Shown here: in pieces, positions 53,274-62,192 of the stretch
Layout of the letters: every line of letters begins with the position of its first letter
How positions within the stretch are numbered: position 1 is the first letter of the stretch
Source of the DNA: Planctomycetota bacterium
Lineage (GTDB): Bacteria; Planctomycetota; B15-G4
DNA length: 64,000 nt
Direction: 5' to 3'
Assembly (NCBI GenBank): GCA_003644265.1
Contig: QNBX01000001.1
Span: forward strand, 1-64,000
Program-made: the position numbers and the translations under genes
The notes under the pieces: model-generated
Database searches by the model: none
Told to the model about the DNA's origin: nothing
What the model saw: the letters and a program-made list of their open reading frames with translations, nothing else

Positions 53274-55307
53274 GTGGTCAGAGCAACCAAGAAAGGCGTG
53301 GACGTGAAGTCCGTGCCAGCCGCCGGGGCTTCCGGCGATCTCACCGAGAACGCCCTGCGCGTCCTGCGCAACCGCTACTTGCGCAAGGACGAGACGGGCG
53401 AGGTGGTGGAGACGCCGCTCGAACTCTTCCGGCGCGTGGCCGATCACGTGGCGAAGGTCGAGCCCGACGCTGAGCTCTGGTCTGAGCGCTTCTTCGAGAT
53501 GATGTGGTCGCGCCGCTTCATGCCGAACTCGCCCACGCTCATGAACGCGGGGCGCCCGTTGGGCATGCTCTCGGCCTGCTTCGTGCTGCCGCTCGAGGAC
53601 TCCATCGCCGACATCATGGAGACCGCGCGGCAGATCGCCCTGGTGCAGCGCGCCGGCGGCGGCACCGGCATCGATCTCTCGCGCCTGCGGCCGGCCGGTT
53701 CCATCGTGGCCAGCTCGGGGGGCACCACCGAGGGGCCGCTCAGCTTCCTGAGCATGCTCTCTTCGGTGACGGACGCCATCCAGCAGGGCGCCTTCCGGCG
53801 CGGCGCCAACATGGGCACCATGCGCATCGACCACCCGGATATCCTGCCCTTCGTCACGCTCAAGGAAGACCTGACCCGGGTCACCAACTACAACCTCTCC
53901 TGCACCGTGAATGACGCCTTCATGGATCGTGTGCACGACGAGCGCGACGGCCTGCACGTGGTGGTCAACCCGCACAATCAGCGCAAGGCGCTGCTCAAGC
54001 AGTCCGACAACAAGCCAGATTACGACGCGCACGAGCGCCTCGTCGCCGGGCAGGAGCTGGACGCCTCCGACTACTGGACCGTGGGCGGCATCTTCGGGCT
54101 GATCGTGGGCAAGGCCTGGGGCTCGGGCGAGCCGGGGCTGATCTTCCTCGACCGAATCAACGAGGTGAACCCCACGCCCAACGTGGGTCCGATGACCTCC
54201 ACCAACCCCTGCGGCGAGCAGCCCCTGCTGCCGTACGAGGCCTGCAACCTGGGCTCGCTCAACCTGGCCATGTTCCACTGTGCGGGCGGCACGGCTGAGG
54301 CCAGCGACCCTACGGACCTCGAGTCGTCCTACGACTGGGACGGCCTCGAACAGACCGTGCGCACCGCGGTGCGCTTCCTCGACAACGTGGTGGAGGTCAA
54401 CAACTACCCCACGCCCGAGATCGACAAGATGTGCCGGGCCAACCGCAAGATCGGCCTGGGCGTCATGGGCTGGGCCGACCTGCTGTTCAAGCTGGGCGTG
54501 GGTTATGACAGCGAGCGGGCGCTCGAGGTGGCCGGCCGCGTGGGCGCCTTCATCCGCGGGATCGCCTGGGACGAGGACACCGTCCTGGCCGAGGAGAAGG
54601 GCGTCTTCGAGAACTGGGAAGGCAGCCGCTGGGACAAGGTCGAGGGCCGGCGCATGCGCAACGCGCACTGCGTCACCATCGCTCCCACGGGCACCATCTC
54701 CATCATCACGGGCTGCTCGGGCGGCATCGAGCCCATCTTCTCGCTGGCCTTCAAGCGTCAGGTCATGAAGGACTCGGCGGGCACGGCGCAGGTCATGTTC
54801 GAGGTCAACCCGATCTTCCTGGATGCGCTCAAGGTTGAGGGCTTGTCACAGGAACAGATCGATCAGGTGGTCGAGTACGCCGTGGGTCACGGCACCATCG
54901 TGGGTTGCCCGGTGGAGTTGCGCCCGGCGCTGACCGAGGTGTACCGCTCGGCCCGCGATGTCGGTCCTGACTGGCATGTGCGCATGCAGGCCGCCTGGCA
55001 GGCACACACCGACGCGGCCGTGAGCAAGACCATCAACTTCCCCTCCGAGGCCACGGTGGACGAGGTGGAGCGGGCCTACCTCATGGCGTACGAGACGGGT
55101 TGCAAGGGCATCACCGTGTATCGCGACGGTAGCCGCGCCGGCCAGCCCATGGTGCTGGAGACCAAGCAGCCGGCCGCTGCGGCCCCGGCGGCCGACGCGC
55201 AGGCTGAGCACGCCGAGAAGGCCGAGATTCTCGACATGCTGCTGGGCGACACCGACGGCGATCGTTCAGCGGCTGCCACCGAGCCGAAGGGGGGCAGCGA
55301 TGACTGA
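53274..55307 (+). CDS. nrdJ: Class II (adenosylcobalamin) ribonucleotide reductase, catalytic part
   Basis: 677 residues. Contains RFMPNSPTLMNAGRPLG, the active-site NPCGEQPLLPYEACNLGS (C313), and APTGTISII; the family makes dNTPs with B12 as radical source. The GTG is chosen because GGGGAGG lies 5 nt upstream; ATG at 53223 would add 17 residues. The C-terminal TSCPD and zinc-ribbon modules of single-chain NrdJ are missing and are encoded by the next gene, as in the split NrdJa/NrdJb of Pseudomonas. The stop overlaps that gene by 8 nt. Confidence 0.94.
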   Translation: MVRATKKGVDVKSVPAAGASGDLTENALRVLRNRYLRKDETGEVVETPLELFRRVADHVAKVEPDAELWSERFFEMMWSRRFMPNSPTLMNAGRPLGMLSACFVLPLEDSIADIMETARQIALVQRAGGGTGIDLSRLRPAGSIVASSGGTTEGPLSFLSMLSSVTDAIQQGAFRRGANMGTMRIDHPDILPFVTLKEDLTRVTNYNLSCTVNDAFMDRVHDERDGLHVVVNPHNQRKALLKQSDNKPDYDAHERLVAGQELDASDYWTVGGIFGLIVGKAWGSGEPGLIFLDRINEVNPTPNVGPMTSTNPCGEQPLLPYEACNLGSLNLAMFHCAGGTAEASDPTDLESSYDWDGLEQTVRTAVRFLDNVVEVNNYPTPEIDKMCRANRKIGLGVMGWADLLFKLGVGYDSERALEVAGRVGAFIRGIAWDEDTVLAEEKGVFENWEGSRWDKVEGRRMRNAHCVTIAPTGTISIITGCSGGIEPIFSLAFKRQVMKDSAGTAQVMFEVNPIFLDALKVEGLSQEQIDQVVEYAVGHGTIVGCPVELRPALTEVYRSARDVGPDWHVRMQAAWQAHTDAAVSKTINFPSEATVDEVERAYLMAYETGCKGITVYRDGSRAGQPMVLETKQPAAAAPAADAQAEHAEKAEILDMLLGDTDGDRSAAATEPKGGSDD

Positions 55308-56253
55308 TGCCACGCCGACCACCGACCCCGGAGGCAGCTTCGCCTCGCAGGAGGCGGAGGCCAAGGACCGCGCGGCGGAGGTGGTCCTGGCCTATCGCGC
55401 GGTGGACTGGGAGGCCGTGGAGCAGGGCGACGACGAAGCCGTCGACCTGCTGCTCACCGCCTGCGAGAAGCATGAGTCCGCCCGCCACTTCCTCGAGGAC
55501 GAGGTGGGTGCGCTCGGCAGCAAGCTGAGCGCTGGACTCGAGCGCTTCTACGCCGAGTCGGTCGGTCCACACCTGCGGCGCCCGTCCGTGCTCCAGCGCC
55601 TGCAGGACAGTCGTGGCGCGCGCAAGGCCGGTCCGCCGACCTTCATGGACGAGGGGCTCGCGCCGCGCACGCGCCCGCAGGTCACCGTGGGCCACACGGT
55701 GCGCATGAACACGGGCTGTGGCCACCTGTACGTGACGGTGAACGAGAGTCAGGACGGGCGCCCGTTCGAACTCTTCAACCACATGGGCAAGGCGGGCGGC
55801 TGCGCGGCCTCGCAGAACGAGGCCATTGGTCGGCTGATCAGCTACGCGCTGCGTTGCGGCGCCAGCCTGGAGCCGCTGATCAAGCAGCTCAAGGGCATCT
55901 CGTGTCACCGCCCCGCGTGGGGTGAGGACGGCAAGATCGCCTCGTGCTCCGACGCCATCGGCAAGGCGCTCGAGAAGTACTGTGAGGCGCGCGAGGCGCG
56001 GCATGACGCGCTCGCCGCCGGTGCAGGTGCTGGCGCTCAGCCGGGCACTGACGCCAACGGCGAGCGCGACGCGCTGATCTCCGAGCGTGCCTCCTTCGAC
56101 TCGTTCTCGCCGGGCAGCGCTCCCGCCGCGCGCGGCAGCCGCTCCAACGAGATGGGCAAGGTGCAGGGCGCGTGCGTTGACTGTGGCGGTCAGCTCTCGT
56201 TTGAAGAGGGCTGCGTGAAGTGCCACTCCTGCGGCTTCACCGAGTGCGGCTGA
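55300..56253 (+). CDS. Class II ribonucleotide reductase, TSCPD/zinc-ribbon part (NrdJb-like)
   Basis: 317 residues. Residues about 128-230 form the TSCPD domain (TVRMNTGCGHLYVTVNES, FNHMGKAGGCA, KQLKGISCHRP). The last 26 residues are a cysteine-rich ribbon with C292, C295, C305, C308, C311 and C316, matching the C-terminal tail of full-length NrdJ that re-reduces the active site. Residues 1-115 are an acidic helical extension I do not recognise. It overlaps nrdJ by 8 nt, so translation is probably coupled. Confidence 0.85.
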   Translation: MTDATPTTDPGGSFASQEAEAKDRAAEVVLAYRAVDWEAVEQGDDEAVDLLLTACEKHESARHFLEDEVGALGSKLSAGLERFYAESVGPHLRRPSVLQRLQDSRGARKAGPPTFMDEGLAPRTRPQVTVGHTVRMNTGCGHLYVTVNESQDGRPFELFNHMGKAGGCAASQNEAIGRLISYALRCGASLEPLIKQLKGISCHRPAWGEDGKIASCSDAIGKALEKYCEAREARHDALAAGAGAGAQPGTDANGERDALISERASFDSFSPGSAPAARGSRSNEMGKVQGACVDCGGQLSFEEGCVKCHSCGFTECG

Positions 56254-56289
56254 GGCTCGCGGCGGCCTGACGCGCGCGGCCGCGCCTTT

Positions 56290-56338
56290 GGGCGGCAGGT
56301 GCGGGCGGCAGGTGCGGGCGGCAGGTGCGGGCGGCGGC
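56290..56338. repeat. 13-bp tandem repeat (3.6 copies) downstream of the nrdJ operon
   Basis: The unit gggcggcaggtgc is repeated exactly three times (56290-56328), then partly. It lies in the non-coding gap between the nrdJ operon and the convergent rhomboid gene. Confidence 0.85.
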
Positions 56339-56384
56339 ACCCGCGTCACGTACGGAGTTGGCGGCGCTGAGCTGACACGAGCGG

Positions 56385-57248
56385 TCAGCTCAGCGCGCGC
56401 CACCAAGCGGCCAGCAGCAGCGCCGCCGCGCACACACCGGCGGCCACCTGCCGGGTGGGTCGCGCGGCGCCACGCGTGAGCACCGGACCCAGGCCGAGGC
56501 CCAGGACGACGCCGCACAAGAGGCCGTAGGCGTGGGCCGGGATATCGGTGTGCTCGCCCGAGGTGCCCAGCCAGCCCAGCAGCCCAAGGCCCGCCACCAG
56601 CGGGGCCCAGCGACGCATGCGACGGGTGCCCTGCAGCGCGCGCCAGCGACTGCCCAGGGCCACCAACAGGCCCAGGGCGGCGAACACGGCGGTCGAGGCT
56701 CCGAGCGCGCGGTGGTCCTCCGCTCGCAGCAGGACGTTGAGGCCGTTGCCCGCCACGCCCGCCAGCAGCACGGCCAGCAAGGCCACACCATTGCCCAGCA
56801 GCTGGGCCAAGAGCAGCACGAACAACCCGCCGAAGACGGCGTTGCCGGCCAGGTGGTGGGCGTCGGCGTGCAGCGTGAGGGCCGTGGCCAGCAGCTCCAG
56901 GCGGCCGCGCTGCACGGCGGCGTCGTCCAGGATGCCCAGGCCCGCGGGCAGCCAGCGAGGGGCTGCGAGGTGCGCGCCCCCCAGCACGGCCAGCCAGCAG
57001 AGCAGCGCCGGGACGCCCAGGCTGGCGCGTCGCGGCGGCTGGGCCCGGTCGTGTCCCGCGTTCTCCGCCGCGAAGGCAGCCAGCTGCTGCGCCGCGCGCA
57101 GTCCGTCCGCGGTCGGGACCACCAGTAGCTGCTCGCCGCTCTCGGACACCACTGCGTGAGCGATGCCCATGGCCCGCAACACGAGCCGGGCATCCTTCAG
57201 TTGTGCCACGGCGGGTGCTCGAGCGACCACGCTGCGTAGCGCCTCCAC
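56385..57248 (-). CDS. Rhomboid family intramembrane serine protease
   Basis: About 287 residues. After a soluble N-terminal region of about 75 residues, six or so membrane segments carry the rhomboid signature: HHLAGN (H132, N136) in one segment, GAST with nucleophile S185 in GASTAVFAALGL, and H239 in AHAYGLLCG. The full catalytic Ser-His pair suggests an active protease. The GTG start is uncertain: no strong ribosome-binding site exists, and other in-frame GTG codons are close by. It follows the methyltransferase gene on the same strand. Confidence 0.85.
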   Translation of the reverse strand: MEALRSVVARAPAVAQLKDARLVLRAMGIAHAVVSESGEQLLVVPTADGLRAAQQLAAFAAENAGHDRAQPPRRASLGVPALLCWLAVLGGAHLAAPRWLPAGLGILDDAAVQRGRLELLATALTLHADAHHLAGNAVFGGLFVLLLAQLLGNGVALLAVLLAGVAGNGLNVLLRAEDHRALGASTAVFAALGLLVALGSRWRALQGTRRMRRWAPLVAGLGLLGWLGTSGEHTDIPAHAYGLLCGVVLGLGLGPVLTRGAARPTRQVAAGVCAAALLLAAWWRALS

Positions 57249-57331
57249 CCGCGCGAAGCCGCTCCCCGCGTGAGGCCGAAGCCCGCTGTGCCCGCCGCCG
57301 CCGGGTGGCCGCGCCTGGCCGTGCCCGCCGC

Positions 57332-58024
57332 TCAGGGGAGCGTCGCCTCGAGCACCGTCAGTCGCTCGTAGTGCTGGCCGTCGCGCAGTGTGTAGGCGCC
57401 CGGGATGCGCGCGATGTCGGTCATGTACTCCTGGTCCTCGAAGTAGTACGACCGGAACGGCCCGTCGGTCTCGGCCAGGACGCGGCAGGCCATGCCGCAC
57501 TCGTCCATCAGGCGCAGCGTGCGCGGGACGTCCGCCATGCTCGACTGGACGAACACCAGCCGCCCGCCTGGCTTGAGCAGTTTGTGCGCGTCGAGCACCA
57601 GCGTGTCGATGAAGTAGCGCCGGTAGCGCTTGCCGCTCTTGGTGAAGGGCGGGTTGGCCACCAGGGTGTCCCAGGGTCCGCCCTGCACATGGGTCCAGTC
57701 AGCGGCCGTGTAGTCCGCCGGGACCTGCACGCCATGGGACGCGAGGTTGTGCCGGGCGTTGTCGAGGATGGAGCTCTCGATCTCGGTCAGAGTCAGTGAG
57801 CGCGCGCCCTGCCGCGCCAGCACGATGGCGTGCAGCCCGCAGCCCGTGCCCAGCTCCAGCACGTCCTCACCGGAGAAGTCCATGCCTGCCAGGGTGTTGC
57901 CCAGGTGCACTCCGTGCGGCGTGGGGTTCCAGACGCCTGCGGGCAGATCCAACTTGAGCGCGTGCGCCCCGAACGTCACCGCCAGGGTGGTGGGGTAGAG
58001 ATTGTTGCCTGCGAGCTCGTGCAT
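57332..58024 (-). CDS. SAM-dependent methyltransferase
   Basis: 230 residues, class I fold. Motif I VLELGTGCG lies at 55-63, and NPPF at 124-127 marks the group acting on planar nitrogen of nucleobases or glutamine amide, as in PrmC and RsmC. The overall architecture resembles RsmC/PrmC-like small methyltransferases, but the substrate cannot be named. AGGAGC lies just upstream of the ATG. A perfect 12-bp palindrome lies in its leader. Confidence 0.8.
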   Translation of the reverse strand: MHELAGNNLYPTTLAVTFGAHALKLDLPAGVWNPTPHGVHLGNTLAGMDFSGEDVLELGTGCGLHAIVLARQGARSLTLTEIESSILDNARHNLASHGVQVPADYTAADWTHVQGGPWDTLVANPPFTKSGKRYRRYFIDTLVLDAHKLLKPGGRLVFVQSSMADVPRTLRLMDECGMACRVLAETDGPFRSYYFEDQEYMTDIARIPGAYTLRDGQHYERLTVLEATLP

Positions 58025-58068
58025 GGGCTCCTGTCGTCACGAGGGGGCGCGAGGCTGGACCGGCTCAC

Positions 58069-58080
58069 GATGTCCGGACA
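58069..58080. promoter_or_regulatory. Perfect 12-bp palindrome upstream of the methyltransferase
   Basis: ATGTCCGGACAT lies about 45 nt upstream of the methyltransferase start. A minus-strand -10-like TACACT (58097-58102) would put transcription start near 58090, so the palindrome would sit at about +10 to +22, a usual repressor site. The factor is unknown. Confidence 0.3.
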
Positions 58081-58121
58081 TGCCGCGCTCGCCGGAAGTG
58101 TAGCAAGCGCTCCGGCTGGGC

Positions 58122-58706
58122 TCAGAGCTGCCCCATGAGCACGAAGCCGCCCACCAGCAGGGCCACGAAGGTCAGGCTGACCAGGCCGAAGTTGCGCTCC
58201 ACGAAGGCCTGGGCCGGCGGACCCCAGCGCTTGAGCAGCAGCGCCACCAGAAAGAAGCGCGCCGAGCGCGACACGGCCGAGGCCAGCACGAAGGTCGGGA
58301 AGCCGATGCCGAACGCGCCCGCCGAGATGGTGATCAGCTTGTACGGGATGGGCGTGAAGCCGGCAGTGAACACGATCCAGAAGTTGTGCTGCTCGAACAG
58401 CGTCTGGATGTGCGCGAAGCCCTCTTCGCTGAAGCCCGGCACGTGGTCAAAGAAGAACTGCGAGATCAGGCTCCAGGCGAACATTCCCAGGGCGTAGCCG
58501 GTCATGCCGCCCAGCAGCGAGCCCAGCGAGCACCAACTTGCGTAGCGCACGGCGCGTTGCGGCTTGGCCAGCACCATGGGCATGAGCATGGTGTCCGGCG
58601 GCACCGGGAAGATGACCGACTCGGCGAACGAGAGCGCCGTGAGGATCGGCAGGGCGTTGGGGCGGCCGGCCAGTTCCAGGACCTTGTCGTACATACGGCG
58701 CATCAT
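58122..58706 (-). CDS. DedA/VTT-family membrane protein, YqaA-like
   Basis: 194 residues with several membrane segments. AESVIFPVPPDTMLMPM, GSLLGGMTGYALGMFAW and the VTT-type GFTPIPYKLITISAGAFGIGFPTFVLAS (quoted in part) are recognisable. The family is linked to membrane lipid scrambling or transport and envelope stress. It lies between recJ and the methyltransferase on the same strand. Confidence 0.88.
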   Translation of the reverse strand: MMRRMYDKVLELAGRPNALPILTALSFAESVIFPVPPDTMLMPMVLAKPQRAVRYASWCSLGSLLGGMTGYALGMFAWSLISQFFFDHVPGFSEEGFAHIQTLFEQHNFWIVFTAGFTPIPYKLITISAGAFGIGFPTFVLASAVSRSARFFLVALLLKRWGPPAQAFVERNFGLVSLTFVALLVGGFVLMGQL

Positions 58707-58830
58707 GATGCGGTCTTCAGCGGGTGGCGGATGTCGGGCATGTCAGGAGGGGGTGCTGGCACGGGCGCCGCGCGACCCAGCGGCCCTTCACGCGAGGCCT
58801 GGGCGCGGTGACGGGCGCGGCGCGATCGGC

Positions 58831-60612
58831 TCACTCAGCGGCGCTCGCGTCGCCAGGGGCGCTGGCGCCCGAGCGCGCCGAGCGCAGGTCCACCAGCTCA
58901 GCCTCGGGCTGTTCGCGGCCGCGCCAGCGATTCAGCTTGGGGTGGTAGACCACGTCGATGTGCTGTCCGGGCACGAGCTGATCGGCCAGGTCGCCGCGAC
59001 CAAAGGCCACCGCGCGCAGCCGGGCCACGCCCTGCGCCAGCTGCAGCTCCAGGTGGCTGCCGTCGCCGCCCATGCGGCGTGCCACGGCCACCTCGACGTC
59101 CGAGCTGACCAGCAGCGGCCTGTGGTTGGCCTGACCGAACGGCTCGAGTTGCTCCACCGCCCGCAGGAAGCGCGTGTTGAGCGCCACCAGCGGCAGCTCG
59201 CCCTCGATGTTCAGGGCCTCGGTGGGGCGGCCGGCGGCGGCATACGCCTCCCAGTTCTCGAGGAACGCCGCTCGGAATGCGTCCATGTTCTCGCGGGCCA
59301 GCGAGAATCCGGCGGCGAAGCGGTGCCCGCCGAAACCGGCCAGCAGGGGCGCGCAGTGCTCGAGGGCGGCGTGCACGTGGAAGGACCCGGCCGAGCGACA
59401 GCTGCCCTTGCCCGGGTTGCCCTGGGCCCAGCTCACCAACACGGTGGGGATGCCCCGCTGGCGCGACACGCGCCCCGCCACCAGGCCCAGCAGGCCGGTG
59501 TTCCAGTCGTCGTGCCCCAAGATGGCGGGTTGCCCGTCCGGCACCTCGGCCAGGCGCGGGGCCAGGTCGGCCATCAGGCGGCGCTCGGCCGCCTGTCGGT
59601 CGCGGTTGAGCTTGTCGAGCGTGGCCGCCAGGTCGTTGGCGATGTTCTCGTCCGTGGCGGTCACCAGGGCCACGGCCACGTCGGAGCGGCCCATGCGCGC
59701 GGCGGCGTTGATGCGCGGCGCCAGCTTGAACGAGATGTCCTCGGTGGTGGCGCTGTGGCCTGGACCCATGCCGGACACGCCGCACAGCGCGCGCAGCCCC
59801 GGGCTGGCGCTGTGGGTCAAGGCCCGCAGTCCGCGCGCCACGAGCACGCGGTTCTCGCCCACCAACGGCATGACGTCGGCCACCGTGCCCATGGCCACCC
59901 AGGCCAGGGCCCCGCCCAGCACCTTGCCCACGGCGGCCGGCGCGCGCCCGCGGCCACCGGCGCGATGGGCCACGGCGCAGGCCAGCTTGAAGGCCACGCC
60001 CGTGCCCGAGAGCTCGGGGTTGGGGTAGTGACAGTCCTCGCGGCGCGGGTTGACCAGCGCGAAGGCGGGCGGCAGCGTGGCGGCGGGCAGGTGGTGGTCG
60101 GTGACGATCACGTCCACGCCCTGGCCCTGCAACTCGGCGATGGCGTCGACGGCGCTGGTGCCGTTGTCGACCGAGATGACCAGCTTGGCGCCCTGCTCGA
60201 GGATGTACTGCACACCGCGCTCGGTGAACGAGTAGCCGTCGTAGGCGCGGTTGGGCACGAACACCAGCGGGCGCCGGCCCAGGGTCGAGAGCACCTCCAC
60301 CAGCAGCGCGGTGGCAGACAGGCCGTCCACGTCGGCATCGCCGTAGATCAGGATGGTCTCGTCGGCGGCCAACGCCTGGGTCACGCGCTCAGCGGCGCGC
60401 TGCATGTCGGCCAGGCCGTGGGCGTCATGCAGCGCGTCCACCGACGGCTTGAGGAACGCGTCGGCGGCGTCGCGGTCCGTGATGCCGCGGTTGGCCAGGA
60501 TGCCGGCCAGCATGGGCTCCATGCCCAGCTCGGAGGCCAGGCGGCGCACCAGGCGCCCGTCGGGCGTGAGCGTTTTCCACGGATGGGCCGCGGCGAGCGG
60601 GGGCGGGTTCAC
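58831..60612 (-). CDS. recJ: Single-stranded-DNA-specific exonuclease RecJ
   Basis: 593 residues, of family length. The DHH domain shows GDADVDGLSATALL (D92, D94, D96), DNGTSAVDAI and TDHHLP (D172, H173, H174); DHHA1 has GGHRFAAGFS; the C-terminal OB part has LEPFGQANHRP. It degrades single-stranded DNA 5' to 3' in recombination and mismatch repair. The GTG start is chosen because GGAG lies 7 nt upstream; a -10-like TAGAAT at 60642-60647 leaves a short leader. Confidence 0.96.
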   Translation of the reverse strand: MNPPPLAAAHPWKTLTPDGRLVRRLASELGMEPMLAGILANRGITDRDAADAFLKPSVDALHDAHGLADMQRAAERVTQALAADETILIYGDADVDGLSATALLVEVLSTLGRRPLVFVPNRAYDGYSFTERGVQYILEQGAKLVISVDNGTSAVDAIAELQGQGVDVIVTDHHLPAATLPPAFALVNPRREDCHYPNPELSGTGVAFKLACAVAHRAGGRGRAPAAVGKVLGGALAWVAMGTVADVMPLVGENRVLVARGLRALTHSASPGLRALCGVSGMGPGHSATTEDISFKLAPRINAAARMGRSDVAVALVTATDENIANDLAATLDKLNRDRQAAERRLMADLAPRLAEVPDGQPAILGHDDWNTGLLGLVAGRVSRQRGIPTVLVSWAQGNPGKGSCRSAGSFHVHAALEHCAPLLAGFGGHRFAAGFSLARENMDAFRAAFLENWEAYAAAGRPTEALNIEGELPLVALNTRFLRAVEQLEPFGQANHRPLLVSSDVEVAVARRMGGDGSHLELQLAQGVARLRAVAFGRGDLADQLVPGQHIDVVYHPKLNRWRGREQPEAELVDLRSARSGASAPGDASAAE

Positions 60613-60641
60613 CCGGAACTCCAAGGGGACGAGGGCAGGGC

Positions 60642-60647
60642 ATTCTA
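60642..60647 (-). promoter_or_regulatory. Likely -10 box of recJ
   Basis: TAGAAT on the minus strand, identical to the S10 promoter -10 box, about 30 nt before the recJ GTG. No good -35 box is found at 16-18 bp. Confidence 0.35.
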
Positions 60648-60720
60648 GCCCGGACAAGGCGCCAGGGCGTCGACCGTCGCGAGGGACTTCTCGCGCACAC
60701 AACCCGGGTGCGGTCCAGGC

Positions 60721-60726
60721 TAGGAT
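60721..60726 (+). promoter_or_regulatory. Possible -10 box of selA (leaderless geometry)
   Basis: TAGGAT ends 6 nt before the selA GTG, the same distance as at dnaE and aroC. There is no good -35 box. The AGGA within it could instead act as a Shine-Dalgarno sequence at 7 nt. Confidence 0.3.
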
Positions 60727-60732
60727 GGGGGC

Positions 60733-62103
60733 GTGAGTTCCAAGGATGACCTGACCGCCACTCGACTGCGGGAGCTGCCCGCCGTCGATCGCGTGCTGAC
60801 CCTTCTGGGGCCCCTGCCCGGCGCCGCCGAGGCCGTGCGCTGCGAGCTGAGCCAGGCGCGCGCCGCGCTGCTGGCCGGCGCCGAGCAGGCACCCAGCGCC
60901 GAGCGTCTGGCCCAGGCGGCTCGCTCCCGGCTGCTGGCCGCGGGAGCCGCTGCCTATCCGCCGGTGGTGAACGCCAGCGGGGTCGTGCTGCACACGGGCC
61001 TGGGCCGCGCGCCCCTGGCCGCCTCCGCTGCGGCCGCCCTGGCCGCCGCCGATCGCTACGCGCTGGTGGAACTCGATCCGGCCGATGGCCAGCGCCGCCA
61101 CCGCGAGCACGCCGTGGTCGAGCAGTTGCAGGAGCTCACCGGCGCCGAGGCCGCCACGGTGCTCAACAACAACGCCAGCGCCCTGCTGCTGCTGCTGCAC
61201 GCCGTGGCCGATGGCCGCCCCGTGATCGTGTCGCGCGGTGAGCTGATCGAGATCGGCGGCGGCTTCCGACTGCCTGATCTGCTGCGCCTGTCGGGCTGCC
61301 CGCTGATCGAGGTCGGCACCACCAACCGCACCTACGTCGCCGACTTCGCCGAGCGCCTGACCTGGGAGACCGGTCTGGTGCTGGCCATGCACACCAGCAA
61401 CTATCGCGTGCAAGGCTTCACCCACGCGCCGGAGTTGTCGGAGCTGTGCGAGCTGGCCCACACCAGCGCCGTACCGCTGGCGTTCGACACGGGCTCTGGC
61501 TTGCTGCTGCCGCCCGACCCCGCCTGGGGGCTGGCCGACGAGCCCGACGCCCGCACCGCCCTGGCCGCGGGCGCCGACCTGGTCTGCTTCAGCGGCGACA
61601 AGCTGCTGGGCGGCCCCCAGGCCGGCGTGCTGCTAGGGCGGGCCGAGCTGGTGGCGCGCTGTCGTCGGCACCCGCTGTTCCGGGCCCTGCGTCCCGACCG
61701 CCTGACGCTCAGCGCCCTGGCGGCCACCCTGGAGCTGCACCGCTCCGCGCCCTCCGACGTGCCGGTGCTCGCGGCGCTCGCGCGCTCGGCGGGAGAACGC
61801 CGCCAGGCCGCCATGGCGCTGTCGCGCGCGCTGCGCGTCGCCGTGCCCGGCGCGTCGTTCGAGGTCGTGGACAGCGAGGGCTCGGTGGGCTCCGGCTCGG
61901 CCCCCGCGCGCCCGCTGCCGTCCGCCGCCGTGCGCGTGGTCGTTGAGGGCCTGCCCGCGGAGCAGCTGGCCACGCGCCTGCGCAACGGCGACCCGAGCGT
62001 GTTCAGTCGCGTCTGGCGCGGGCAGGTGCAGTTCGACGTGGCCGCGTTGCGACCCGATGACGAGGCGCGCCTCGTGCAGGCCTTGACGGCGGCCCTGGCC
62101 TAG
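60733..62103 (+). CDS. selA: L-seryl-tRNA(Sec) selenium transferase
   Basis: 456 residues; converts Ser-tRNA(Sec) to selenocysteinyl-tRNA(Sec) with selenophosphate and PLP. VNASGVVLHTGLGRAPL is the diagnostic N-terminal motif, with VLNNNASALLLLL, GTTNRTYVADF, MHTSNYRVQGF and FSGDKLLGGPQAG, in which K290 should bind PLP. It implies selenoproteins and selB, selC and selD elsewhere in the genome. Divergent from recJ. Confidence 0.96.
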   Translation: MSSKDDLTATRLRELPAVDRVLTLLGPLPGAAEAVRCELSQARAALLAGAEQAPSAERLAQAARSRLLAAGAAAYPPVVNASGVVLHTGLGRAPLAASAAAALAAADRYALVELDPADGQRRHREHAVVEQLQELTGAEAATVLNNNASALLLLLHAVADGRPVIVSRGELIEIGGGFRLPDLLRLSGCPLIEVGTTNRTYVADFAERLTWETGLVLAMHTSNYRVQGFTHAPELSELCELAHTSAVPLAFDTGSGLLLPPDPAWGLADEPDARTALAAGADLVCFSGDKLLGGPQAGVLLGRAELVARCRRHPLFRALRPDRLTLSALAATLELHRSAPSDVPVLAALARSAGERRQAAMALSRALRVAVPGASFEVVDSEGSVGSGSAPARPLPSAAVRVVVEGLPAEQLATRLRNGDPSVFSRVWRGQVQFDVAALRPDDEARLVQALTAALA

Positions 62104-62192
62104 CAGCCTGGCAGCCCGTGGCCGCGAGGGGCGTCGCCTTCGGGCGCGCCGCGACCGCGACCCACGCGCGCGACACGCGCTGCCCGGCGGCT

